A program made the position numbers and the translations under genes. The notes under the pieces were generated by a model. That model did not search any database and was not told where the DNA came from. It saw only the letters and a program-made list of their open reading frames with translations. Shown one piece after another: positions 1 to 5,939 of a DNA stretch of 6,359 nt; within the stretch, counting starts at the first letter, position 1, and the number at the start of each line of letters is the position of its first letter. Origin of the DNA: Agaricicola taiwanensis_A (GTDB lineage: Bacteria; Pseudomonadota; Alphaproteobacteria; Rhizobiales; Methylopilaceae); contig JBEBSP010000156.1 in NCBI GenBank assembly GCA_040394255.1, positions 1 through 6,359 of the forward strand. The letters are read 5' to 3'.

Positions 1-59
1 GGAACATAACCTGGGTCGCGCCGGAAGGCGGCGGCGGGCCGAACTACGCGAACATGTGA
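1..59 (+). CDS. Electron transfer flavoprotein-ubiquinone oxidoreductase, 3' end only
   Basis: Only the last 18 codons and the TGA stop (57-59) are present; the reading phase begins at base 3. The visible C-terminus reads NITWVAPEGGGGPNYANM. It closely resembles the conserved C-terminus of ETF-QO proteins, where a NI-W-PEGGGGP-Y-M pattern ends the protein just after the 4Fe-4S ferredoxin-like region. The full enzyme is a membrane-associated FAD and iron-sulfur protein that moves electrons from ETF (fatty-acid and amino-acid oxidation) to ubiquinone. The call rests on this short tail and on the neighbouring TPR protein and ispE genes, an order I recall from alphaproteobacteria. The catalytic domains lie outside the window and cannot be checked. 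Confidence 0.8.
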   Translation, partial: NITWVAPEGGGGPNYANM

Positions 60-73
60 CCGGCGGCATCCGG

Positions 74-95
74 GCAAAAGCGAAACCCGCTTTGC
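74..95 (+). terminator. Possible weak terminator hairpin after ETF-QO
   Basis: Bases 74-82 (GCAAAAGCG) can pair with 88-95 (CGCTTTGC) around a 5-nt loop, with one bulged A. The hairpin starts 15 nt after the ETF-QO stop, a fitting place for a terminator. No T-run follows, so it is not a canonical intrinsic terminator; it could be an mRNA 3'-end stabiliser or chance. Nothing else clear is visible in the rest of the 60-263 gap: I found no convincing sigma-70 promoter. Confidence 0.25.
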
Positions 96-249
96 GGCGA
101 AGATGATGCAAAAGCATGGGGTTAGCACAAACGGCGCGATGCGGATTTGCATGCGGCGTTGCTGTAACGACACGATCTTTGCCTTGTCCTCGCCATGGCG
201 AGAGGTCATGGTGCCCGTGACCGGATGACATTGGGCCCGGTCCGATCCT

Positions 250-255
250 GGAGGG
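250..255 (+). promoter_or_regulatory. Ribosome binding site deciding the GTG start of the TPR gene
   Basis: A GGAGGG Shine-Dalgarno sequence lies 8 nt before the GTG at 264. It favours that start over the in-frame ATG at 195, which has no comparable site and would place 23 non-signal-like residues ahead of the signal peptide. Confidence 0.7.
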
Positions 256-263
256 CGGGACAC

Positions 264-2228
264 GTGACGCGTCGATACATACGGGCGGCTGCCTTTTTGA
301 TGGTCTTCGGACCGGCCACCGCCATGGCGGCAACCCCGCCGCTGGACGATGTCTTCAAGATCGCCAGGCAGGGGTCCGCCTCCGGAAGCTATCTCGCCGG
401 CCGCTACGCCAGCGCACAGCGCGACATGGCCTCCGCATCGACCTTCCTGCTGGCCGCCCTGCGCTCCGATCCCAAGAATGTCGATCTGCTCGACAGGGCC
501 TTCCGTTCCGTGCTCGCCAGCGGCGACGTGGAAGGCGCGGTCGGCCTCGCCGAACGGATCATCGCATCCGACCCGACCAACCGGATCGCTCAGCTCACCG
601 TGGCGGTGAAGGCCATCAAGAGCCGTCAGCCGGAAGCCGCGCGCAGATATCTGGCGCCGGCGATGGAGGCGCAGACGCCCGACGTGGCCGCCACCCTGGT
701 GGCCGGATGGTCATGGTACGCTTCCAGCGATCCCAGGAAGGCGCTGGAAACTTTCGGCAAGCTGTCCGGCAATGAACTGACCGACTATCTGCGCGATCTG
801 CATGCCGGCCTGATGGCCGATGCCGCCGGGCTGCAGGATGAGGCCGAGAAGCGCCTGTCCGCGGCCTACCGGGTGGATCCGAACACCTTCCTCGTGGCCG
901 ACGCCTATGCGCGCTGGCTGGCCCGCGCCAAGCGTGTGGACGAGGCCAGGAACATCTATGAGACGGTCCTCCAGGCCTTCCCGAACGATCCGCGTTCCGA
1001 CGCGGCGCTGGCCGATCTCGACGCCGGGAAGATGCCCGGTCCGGCCGTCCGCAGCGCCCGCGACGGCGTCGCCGAGGTCCTGTTCAGCTTCGGCCGTCTC
1101 GCCAACCGCAGCGAATCGGCCGAGATCTCGCAGGTCTATCTCAACCTCGCGCTCTATCTCGTCCCCGACCATGAACTGGCCGTGCTGACGCTGGCCGACC
1201 TGTCGGAGACCATCGGCCAGACACAGGCCGCCATAAACGCCTACAAGCGCCTGCCGATGAAGTCGGTCTACAAGCGCGACGCCGAAGTGCGCATCGCGGT
1301 CAATCTGGCCTCGCTCGACCGGTTCAAGGAAGCGCAGGCCCAGCTGGAGACCCTGATCTACCGGGCGCCCAACGATCTCGACGCCTATGTGGCGCTCGGC
1401 GGGCTCCTGCACCGCGAGAAGAAATACGAGGAGGCGGCGAAGGTCTACACCCGCGCCGTGGCGGTGATCGGAGAACCCGGCCCCGAGCACTGGTCGATCT
1501 TCTTCGCCCGCGCGGTGGCCTTCGACGGCGCCAAGCGCTGGCCCCAGGCCGAGGCCGACCTCAAGAAGGCGGTGGAGCTGTCGGGTGACCAGCCCACGCT
1601 GCTGAACTACCTCGGTTATTCCTGGGTCGATCGCGGCATCGATGTCGAGAAGGGCCTCGACCTGATCCGCCAGGCGGTGGAGATGCGCCCCAACGACGGC
1701 GACATCGTCGACAGCCTCGGCTGGGCCTATTACAAGCTGGGCCGCTATCCCGAAGCCGTCGACCAACTCGAACGCGCCATCGACCTGCGGGCGCAGTCGT
1801 GGGAGATCAACGATCACCTCGGCGACGTCTACTGGAAGGTCGATCGCAAGCTTGAGGCGCGCTTCCAGTGGGCCCATGCCCGCGAGTTGAAGCCCGATGC
1901 GGACAAGCTGGCTCTGATCGAGCGCAAGATCGCCGAGGGACTTGAGCCGGTCGAGGCCGAACTGGCGGCCAAGCGCGCGGCGGAAGACGCCAAGGCGGCC
2001 GCCAATCCGATCCCCACCGGGCCGGTCGACGTCGCCGCCGCATCGCCGGAAAACACGGGCGACGGACGGACCTTCACCGTGCGCCGGGGCGACACGCTCT
2101 GGATCATCGCTCAGGAGGTTCTGGGAGACGGCAACCGCTACGTCGAGCTCATCAGGGCAAACGAGCAGCTCCGGCGCAACCCGAACCGGCTCGCGCCCGG
2201 CCAGGTGCTGCGCCTGCCCCCCCGCTGA
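264..2228 (+). CDS. Exported tetratricopeptide-repeat protein with C-terminal LysM domain
   Basis: Protein of 654 aa from a GTG start chosen because of the GGAGGG site and because it opens directly with a signal peptide: basic n-region MTRRYIR, hydrophobic AAAFLMVFGPATAMA, likely signal peptidase I cleavage after AMA (about residue 22). The body is helical TPR repeats, clearest near the end of the array (LNYLGYSWVDRG, then SLGWAYYKLGRYPEAVDQLE). An Ala/Lys/Glu-rich linker leads to a LysM domain at about residues 602-654, with the hallmark TFTVRRGDTLWIIAQ and a closing PGQVLRLP. No cysteine occurs in the reading frame, so it is neither a lipoprotein nor disulfide-bonded. TPRs are protein-binding scaffolds and LysM binds GlcNAc-containing glycans, so a periplasmic scaffold tethered to peptidoglycan is the likely role; partners are unknown. 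It ends 15 nt before ispE, suggesting cotranscription. A run of seven C (2217-2223) lies just before the stop. TPR and LysM calls are firm; the cellular role is inference. Confidence 0.9.
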   Translation: MTRRYIRAAAFLMVFGPATAMAATPPLDDVFKIARQGSASGSYLAGRYASAQRDMASASTFLLAALRSDPKNVDLLDRAFRSVLASGDVEGAVGLAERIIASDPTNRIAQLTVAVKAIKSRQPEAARRYLAPAMEAQTPDVAATLVAGWSWYASSDPRKALETFGKLSGNELTDYLRDLHAGLMADAAGLQDEAEKRLSAAYRVDPNTFLVADAYARWLARAKRVDEARNIYETVLQAFPNDPRSDAALADLDAGKMPGPAVRSARDGVAEVLFSFGRLANRSESAEISQVYLNLALYLVPDHELAVLTLADLSETIGQTQAAINAYKRLPMKSVYKRDAEVRIAVNLASLDRFKEAQAQLETLIYRAPNDLDAYVALGGLLHREKKYEEAAKVYTRAVAVIGEPGPEHWSIFFARAVAFDGAKRWPQAEADLKKAVELSGDQPTLLNYLGYSWVDRGIDVEKGLDLIRQAVEMRPNDGDIVDSLGWAYYKLGRYPEAVDQLERAIDLRAQSWEINDHLGDVYWKVDRKLEARFQWAHARELKPDADKLALIERKIAEGLEPVEAELAAKRAAEDAKAAANPIPTGPVDVAAASPENTGDGRTFTVRRGDTLWIIAQEVLGDGNRYVELIRANEQLRRNPNRLAPGQVLRLPPR

Positions 2229-2243
2229 CGGCGGATCGCGGCA

Positions 2244-3113
2244 ATGGACCTGCTGCGGGAGTACGCCCCCGCCAAGGTCAATCTGACCCTGCGCGTCCTC
2301 GGCCGCCGCACCGACGGTTTCCATGAGCTTGAAAGCCTGGTCGCCTTCGCTGGCGTGGGCGACGAACTCACGTTGGAGCCCGGGGCCTCCTTGGCGCTGG
2401 AACTATCAGGCCGGGGCGCCATCGATCTCACGGCGGAGGCGGACAACCTCGTGCTGCGCGCTGCAAGGGCATTGGCGGACCGCGTTTCCGGACTGATTAC
2501 AGGGCGCTTCCAGCTCGTGAAAAACCTGCCGGTGGCCTCCGGCATCGGCGGCGGCTCGTCCGATGCGGCGGCGGCGCTGCGCCTGCTGGCGCGGGCCAAC
2601 GGGCTGGCGCTCGATGATGCCCGCATGATGGATGCCGCCGCCACTATCGGCTCCGACGTTCCGGTCTGTCTCGATGCCCGCGCGCGCATGATGTCCGGTC
2701 GCGGTGAGCAGCTTGGCCCGGCACTGGCTCTGCCGGAACTGCACGCCGTGCTGGTCAATCCGCGTGTCACGATCCCCACCCCGGCGGTATTCGCGGAGCT
2801 TGGGCTGATGCCTGGGACGCCGCTCAAGGCCGTGGGGCAGGGACCTTTTGCCCTCTCCACTCGGGAAGAACTGCTGGAGAGCGTGCGGGCCTCATCTAAC
2901 GACCTCGAAGGCCCGGCCATCCGCCTGTGCCCGCGGATCGACGCCGTTCGCGAGGCGCTCGAAGCGGCTGGCTATGCCGATTTGATCCGCATGTCGGGCT
3001 CCGGCGCGACGGTCTTCGCGCTTTACCCCAGGCAGGAGGCCGCCGAGGTCGCTGCGCGGCATGTCGCTGCCCTGCGCCCCGGCTGGTGGGTTGCCGCGAC
3101 GGTCCTTCGCTGA
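2244..3113 (+). CDS. ispE: 4-diphosphocytidyl-2-C-methyl-D-erythritol kinase
   Basis: Cytoplasmic GHMP-family kinase of the MEP (non-mevalonate) isoprenoid pathway. It phosphorylates CDP-methylerythritol at the 2-hydroxyl using ATP. The 289-aa length is normal for the family. Visible motifs in order: APAKVNLTLRVLGRRTDGFHEL at the N-terminus, with the conserved Lys11 and the substrate-binding DGFH segment; the ATP-binding glycine-rich loop LPVASGIGGGSSDAAAAL (about residues 95-112); the probable catalytic Asp138 in IGSDVP; and the C-terminal GHMP motif MSGSGATVFALY (about 250-261). The ATG at 2244 keeps the N-terminal motif whole, although the ribosome binding site is weak (GGCGGA-like). It follows the TPR gene by 15 nt and is probably translated from the same mRNA. 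Product feeds IspF and later the polyprenyl diphosphate synthase encoded at 3227-4246. Confidence 0.96.
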   Translation: MDLLREYAPAKVNLTLRVLGRRTDGFHELESLVAFAGVGDELTLEPGASLALELSGRGAIDLTAEADNLVLRAARALADRVSGLITGRFQLVKNLPVASGIGGGSSDAAAALRLLARANGLALDDARMMDAAATIGSDVPVCLDARARMMSGRGEQLGPALALPELHAVLVNPRVTIPTPAVFAELGLMPGTPLKAVGQGPFALSTREELLESVRASSNDLEGPAIRLCPRIDAVREALEAAGYADLIRMSGSGATVFALYPRQEAAEVAARHVAALRPGWWVAATVLR

Positions 3114-3134
3114 TTCTCGATACTGTCTGATGTT

Positions 3135-3219
3135 TGAGAATGGGCCGTGGCCAAAGCGGTGATGTCCGGGCGCGGAAGCGCGGAACGGCACCCTTTGCAG
3201 CCGGCATCACCCATTCTCA
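3135..3219. repeat. Nested inverted-repeat structure at the convergent gene junction
   Basis: This fills most of the 113-nt gap between the ispE stop and the polyprenyl synthase stop. The outer arms are an exact 10-bp inverted repeat: TGAGAATGGG (3135-3144) and CCCATTCTCA (3210-3219). Inside, GGTGATG (3158-3164) matches CATCACC (3205-3211), sharing two bases with the outer arm. A bulged T is followed by CCGG (3166-3169) against CCGG (3201-3204), and then a small GCGC-GGAA-GCGC hairpin (3170-3181) with a GNRA-type loop. It could be a bidirectional terminator, a stabilising 3'-end structure, a dispersed intergenic palindrome or a small structured RNA. No T-run follows on either strand, so a canonical intrinsic terminator is not supported. 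No second copy is visible in this window. Confidence 0.6.
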
Positions 3220-3226
3220 TGTGGCT

Positions 3227-4246
3227 TCAATGCCCGCGCTCGACCACGAAGTCGACCACATCCAGCAGCGCCTGCTTGATCGGCGAGGCCGGGAACAGCC
3301 CCAGCGCATCGCGCGCGATGCCGCCGTAGTGCCGGGCGCGGGCGAGCGTGTCGCTGAGCGCGCCGTGGCGCTTGAGCAGGTCCAGCGCGTTCTCCAGGTC
3401 GCCGTCCTGCGTATCGCCATCCACCAGCGCACGGGTCCAGAAGGCCCGCTCCGTTTCGTCGCCGCGCCGAAAGGCCAGCACGATCGGCAGCGTGATCTTG
3501 CCCTCGCGGAAGTCGTCGCCAACCTTCTTGCCGAGCTTGGCTTCCGAGCCGCCGTAGTCCAGCGCGTCATCGATCAGCTGAAAGGCGATGCCCAGGTTCA
3601 TGCCGTAGGACCGGCACGCGGCGCGCTCCGCCTTAGGGCGTCCCGCGATGGCGGGCCCGACCTCGCAGGCGGCGGCGAACAGCTCCGCCGTTTTGGCGCG
3701 CACCACGGCGAGGTAGTCGTCCTCGCCGGTAGCGGTGTTCTTGGCTGTGGAGAGCTGCAGCACCTCGCCCTCGGCGATCACGGCCGCCGCCGTCGAGAGG
3801 ATGTCGAGCGCGTCCAGCGAGCCGACCTCGACCATCATCTTGAACGCCTGCCCCAGCAGGAAATCGCCCACCAGCACGCTGGCGGCGTTGCCCCAGACGA
3901 GGCGCGCCGCGTTCTTGCCGCGCCGCATGTCGCTTTCGTCGACCACGTCGTCGTGCAGCAGCGTGGCGGTGTGCATGAACTCGACCGCGGCGGCGAGCCG
4001 GATGTGACCTTCGCCCGCGTAGTCGGTGAGCTGGGCGCTGGCCAGCGTCAGCATCGGCCGCACGCGCTTTCCGCCCGAGGAAATGAGGTGGTTCGCCACC
4101 TCGGGGATCATCTCGACATCGGACCCGACACGGCTGAGGATCAGCGCATTGACGTTTTTCATGTCGGCGGCGACGAGGCCGCTCAGGGCGTCGATGCCGG
4201 ACGATCCTTCCGGCCGCGACGGCTCCAGAGGCACAACAAGACCCAC
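3227..4246 (-). CDS. ispB: Long-chain all-trans polyprenyl diphosphate synthase (IspB-like, quinone side chain)
   Basis: Protein of 339 aa in the trans-isoprenyl diphosphate synthase family. It condenses IPP units onto an allylic diphosphate to make the ubiquinone side chain. Visible: GGKRVRP (about 58-64), contacting IPP; the first aspartate-rich motif LLHDDVVDESDMRRG (Asp99, Asp100, Asp103); and the second, LIDDALDYGG (Asp226, Asp227, Asp230), followed by KLGKKVGDDFREGKITLP. The residue five before the first motif is Ala94, small, as in IspB-type enzymes that make long chains rather than FPP/GGPP. Whether the product is octa-, nona- or decaprenyl cannot be read from sequence; many alphaproteobacteria make Q10, so a decaprenyl product is plausible and the symbol is by homology only. 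The GTG start (4244-4246) is supported by AAAGGAA (4255-4261) 8 nt upstream. It is convergent with ispE and divergent from the DUF2007 gene. Confidence 0.95.
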   Translation of the reverse strand: MGLVVPLEPSRPEGSSGIDALSGLVAADMKNVNALILSRVGSDVEMIPEVANHLISSGGKRVRPMLTLASAQLTDYAGEGHIRLAAAVEFMHTATLLHDDVVDESDMRRGKNAARLVWGNAASVLVGDFLLGQAFKMMVEVGSLDALDILSTAAAVIAEGEVLQLSTAKNTATGEDDYLAVVRAKTAELFAAACEVGPAIAGRPKAERAACRSYGMNLGIAFQLIDDALDYGGSEAKLGKKVGDDFREGKITLPIVLAFRRGDETERAFWTRALVDGDTQDGDLENALDLLKRHGALSDTLARARHYGGIARDALGLFPASPIKQALLDVVDFVVERGH

Positions 4247-4281
4247 GCGTGACGTTCCTTTGGCTTTTATGCGTCAGGGAC

Positions 4282-4309
4282 ATTAGAGATATCAGGGCGG
4301 TGCGGGCAA
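4282..4309 (-). promoter_or_regulatory. Predicted sigma-70-type promoter of the polyprenyl synthase gene
   Basis: Read on the minus strand: TTGCCC (-35, 4304-4309; 4 of 6 consensus), a 16-bp spacer, then TCTAAT (-10, 4282-4287; 5 of 6). Transcription would start near 4275 and leave a leader of about 30 nt carrying the AAAGGAA ribosome binding site. The -35 hexamer lies inside the inverted repeat 4295-4321. The assignment is by eye. Confidence 0.4.
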
Positions 4310-4321
4310 CCCGTACCGCCC
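4295..4321. repeat. 12-bp inverted repeat in the divergent promoter region
   Basis: GGGCGGTGCGGG (4295-4306) pairs with CCCGTACCGCCC (4310-4321) around a 3-nt CAA centre; 11 pairs are Watson-Crick and one is G-T. As DNA it could be an operator for a dimeric regulator overlapping the minus-strand -35. As RNA it would form a strong hairpin in the leader of the DUF2007 transcript, ending 22 nt before its ATG. No T-run follows on either strand, which argues against an intrinsic terminator. Confidence 0.6.
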
Positions 4322-4343
4322 AAACGAATCGCCGCAGGCCGCC

Positions 4344-4574
4344 ATGCACGAACTGATCCGCACGAATGATGTGGTGCTGATTTCCTTTGTCCAGTCCTTG
4401 CTGGACGATGCCGGCGTGGCCCATGTCCTGCTGGACGGCCACATGAGCGTGCTGGACGGCTCCATCGGCGCCATCCCGCGCCGCGTGCTGGTGGATGCTG
4501 ACGACCTGGCGCAGGCGCGGCGCATCCTGACTGCAAATGGCCTGGCCCACGAGCTGCGCGATGACAAGCGCTGA
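4344..4574 (+). CDS. DUF2007 domain small protein
   Basis: Protein of 76 aa that matches the DUF2007 family (often labelled putative signal-transducing protein) over its whole length. The pattern is a start such as MHELIRTNDVVLISFVQSLL, then the middle LLDDAGVAHVLLDGHMSVLDGS, then RRVLVDADDLAQARRIL near the end, predicting a small alpha/beta fold resembling ferredoxin-like ACT or PII modules. No signal peptide or membrane segment is seen. Its molecular function is not established. Its ATG has only a weak upstream purine stretch. Its end overlaps the methyltransferase start by 14 nt, implying translational coupling. I recall this pairing, next to a divergent polyprenyl synthase, in other alphaproteobacteria. 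Confidence 0.88.
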   Translation: MHELIRTNDVVLISFVQSLLDDAGVAHVLLDGHMSVLDGSIGAIPRRVLVDADDLAQARRILTANGLAHELRDDKR

Positions 4575-5349
4575 CCCCGAGGCCGCCACAAACGACCATC
4601 TCTACGGCGGCGGTCTCAGCCTGAGGCAACCCGCCAGAGGCCACCGCGCCGGCACCGACGCGGTGTTGCTGGCCGCCTCCGCCCGGGTCGCGCCGGGCGA
4701 GCGGGTGGCGGATTTCGGGGCGGGGGTGGGAACCGTCGGCCTGATGCTGGCGACGCGCTGCCCCGGCATCGCGCTGACGCTGGTCGAGATCGACCCGGTT
4801 CTCTCGACCCTCGCGGCGGATAACGCCCTGCGCAACGGCATCGCCGCGCAGGTGCTGACAGCCGATCTCGCGGAGACGCCGCTTCCGGCCGACGCCTTTG
4901 ACCATGTGGTGATGAACCCGCCGTTCCACCCCGAAGGGTCGCGGCCATCGCCCGATCCGCGCACCGCCCGCGCCCGCATGGGCCACGCGGGTCTCGTGAC
5001 GGCCTGGATTGCCGCCGCGCGGCACGCGCTGCGTGGCGGCGGGGTTCTGACGATGATCCACCGGCCCGATGCTCTGCCGGACATTCTCGCCGGGTTGTCG
5101 GCGGGCTTCGGCTCAGGGGTGCTCGTACCGGTCCAGCCTTCGGTATCCGCTCCGGCGATGCGTATACTGATTGCCGCCGTCAAGGGCGCGAAGGGGCCGC
5201 TTGTGCTCGAACGGCCTCTTGCTCTCAACGGTCCCGAAGGGCGCTTCACCGGCGAGGCGGACGCGCTTCATCGCGGCACGCCGCTCGACCGCGCCTGGCC
5301 TGTGCCGCGCCCGTTGAGACGCGGCAGGCCATCGGCGGATCAGCGGTAG
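4561..5349 (+). CDS. TrmN6/YfiC-like N6-adenine methyltransferase (predicted tRNA1(Val) modification)
   Basis: A 262-aa class I SAM-dependent methyltransferase. SAM-binding motif I is DFGAGVGTVGLML (about 51-63), the acidic residue after strand 2 is Glu77 in LVEID, and the catalytic NPPF motif (119-122, in VVMNPPFHPEG) is typical of enzymes methylating exocyclic amines such as adenine N6. The N-terminal LYGGGLSLRQPARGHRAGTDAVLLAA matches the YfiC/TrmN6 family, whose E. coli member modifies A37 of tRNA1(Val); that substrate is inferred here, and other RNA or protein targets are possible. The ATG at 4561 is chosen because it lies just before the family's conserved start and overlaps the DUF2007 stop; the in-frame ATG at 4537 would add eight residues. 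The last roughly 20 residues (PVPRPLRRGRPSADQR and just before) look like a non-conserved extension. The gene ends with a 10-nt tail-to-tail overlap with the small secreted protein gene. Confidence 0.88.
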   Translation: MTSADPEAATNDHLYGGGLSLRQPARGHRAGTDAVLLAASARVAPGERVADFGAGVGTVGLMLATRCPGIALTLVEIDPVLSTLAADNALRNGIAAQVLTADLAETPLPADAFDHVVMNPPFHPEGSRPSPDPRTARARMGHAGLVTAWIAAARHALRGGGVLTMIHRPDALPDILAGLSAGFGSGVLVPVQPSVSAPAMRILIAAVKGAKGPLVLERPLALNGPEGRFTGEADALHRGTPLDRAWPVPRPLRRGRPSADQR

Positions 5350-5648
5350 CAGCGCCGCTCGGTGCGGACCCGCCAGCCGTAGCCGTCGAAATAACGCACC
5401 CGCACCCGCTCGCAGTCGCGCGGGCGATGGTGCCGCCAGTGGCGCGGCGGGGGTGGGCCCCAGTGACGGCTGTAACCGCGAGGCGGGCCACGGTAATGAT
5501 CCCGTGGCGGTCCGCGGTGGTAGCGCGGCGCGGGTTCGCCATAGCCGAAATAGAACCCCTGCGCGGCCGCCGGGGCGGATGAGGCGATCACGCCGCCGAG
5601 CCCGAGGCTTGCGACGGCGCCCAGCATCAGGATGAATTTGCGCAACAT
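5340..5648 (-). CDS. Small secreted Arg/His/Pro-rich protein of unknown function
   Basis: A 102-aa protein. The start ATG (5646-5648) has GGAGGG 8 nt upstream (5657-5662) and opens immediately with a signal peptide: MLRKF, a hydrophobic stretch, then ASSAPAAAQ, with cleavage near residue 29-30. The mature part of about 72 residues is strongly basic and low in complexity, with GPPR/GPPP units (HRGPPRDHYRGPPRGYSRHWGPPPP is the region, about 44-68). A C-terminal segment follows (DCERVRVRYFDGYGWRVRTERRC) with two cysteines, Cys79 and Cys100, which could form a periplasmic disulfide. This C-terminal pattern resembles small uncharacterised exported proteins common in alphaproteobacteria, but no function is known to me. 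An upstream in-frame ATG at 5714 would destroy the signal peptide layout and is rejected. A direct repeat upstream (5750-5766) may control it. Confidence 0.8.
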   Translation of the reverse strand: MLRKFILMLGAVASLGLGGVIASSAPAAAQGFYFGYGEPAPRYHRGPPRDHYRGPPRGYSRHWGPPPPRHWRHHRPRDCERVRVRYFDGYGWRVRTERRCYR

Positions 5649-5749
5649 GGGAATGACCCTCCAAAGCGGCCACCGCGTGCAATCCGCGCGGCCGCATCCA
5701 GAAAGGCATGACACTGACCGCTCGTGGCTGAACCCATGCTGATGCGGCT

Positions 5750-5766
5750 GTTCAGTCTGCGTTCAT
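5750..5766 (-). promoter_or_regulatory. Direct repeat with 11-bp period, candidate response-regulator site
   Basis: On the plus strand GTTCAG (5750-5755) and GTTCAT (5761-5766) repeat at exactly 11 bp; on the minus strand this reads ATGAAC then CTGAAC ahead of the secreted-protein gene. Tandem half-sites one helical turn apart are typical of OmpR/PhoB-family regulators. A further CTGAAC in inverted orientation lies at 5728-5733. The regulator is not identifiable. Confidence 0.35.
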
Positions 5767-5888
5767 CAAGATGGCAAAAAAGCGCGTTGGACGGCGCGAC
5801 CCTTCAAGGCATGCAATGGAACAGGGGAAATCCACATATTTAAGAATTGGTATTCGAGACGCGGAAACATGCCCATCAGGATAAGGAA

Positions 5889-5908
5889 ATTATTCAATAA
5901 TCTTATTG
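5889..5908. repeat. Two overlapping AT-rich inverted repeats upstream of the Tad-like gene
   Basis: ATTATT-C-AATAAT (5889-5901) and CAATAA-TC-TTATTG (5895-5908) are both perfect 6-bp inverted repeats that share the central CAATAA. They lie 32-51 nt before the start codon, where a promoter or operator would be expected. Short palindromes are easier to get by chance in AT-rich DNA. Confidence 0.4.
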
Positions 5909-5939
5909 TATATCGTTACGGCTTGAAAAGGGTCGCCGC

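Larger units (their letters stand above)
5649..5939. other. Divergent intergenic spacer, GC-rich on the left and AT-rich on the right
   Basis: This 291-nt gap lies between two divergently transcribed genes and should contain both promoters. The left part (to about 5820) is GC-rich, with the leader of the small secreted protein and the direct repeat at 5750-5766. From about 5825 the base composition becomes distinctly AT-rich, with overlapping small palindromes at 5889-5908. I see no promoter close to consensus; TACAAT on the minus strand (5905-5910) and TTGAAA on the plus strand (5923-5928) are isolated half matches. No RNA gene is recognisable. Confidence 0.6.

Noticed and set aside
195..263. 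Longer N-terminus of the TPR protein from ATG 195
   Set aside because: No Shine-Dalgarno site, and it would bury the signal peptide behind 23 residues; GTG 264 has GGAGGG at 8 nt.
711..2324. Long minus-strand open frame (537 codons) antisense to the TPR gene
   Set aside because: GC-rich coding DNA often leaves the antisense frame open. The translation has no recognisable domain, and the plus strand has clear TPR and LysM motifs.
3158..3211. Possible tRNA at the convergent junction, suggested by 7-bp end stems
   Set aside because: Only 54 nt between the stem ends, with no anticodon arm, T-loop consensus or CCA end.
3134..4252. Plus-strand open frame (372 codons) antisense to the polyprenyl synthase
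   Set aside because: It mirrors a gene with both aspartate-rich motifs intact and has no recognisable domain or ribosome binding site; treated as a shadow frame.
4537..4560. Earlier ATG for the methyltransferase
   Set aside because: It would lengthen the overlap with DUF2007 to 38 nt and add residues without family similarity; ATG 4561 fits better.
5649..5714. Upstream in-frame ATG (5714) for the small secreted protein
   Set aside because: The added 22 residues precede a complete signal peptide, while ATG 5648 has a strong ribosome binding site at the right distance.
5771..5884. 37-codon plus-strand open frame starting MAKKRVGRRD in the divergent spacer
   Set aside because: No ribosome binding site, no recognisable family, and it overlaps the expected promoter region; too short to support from one sequence.
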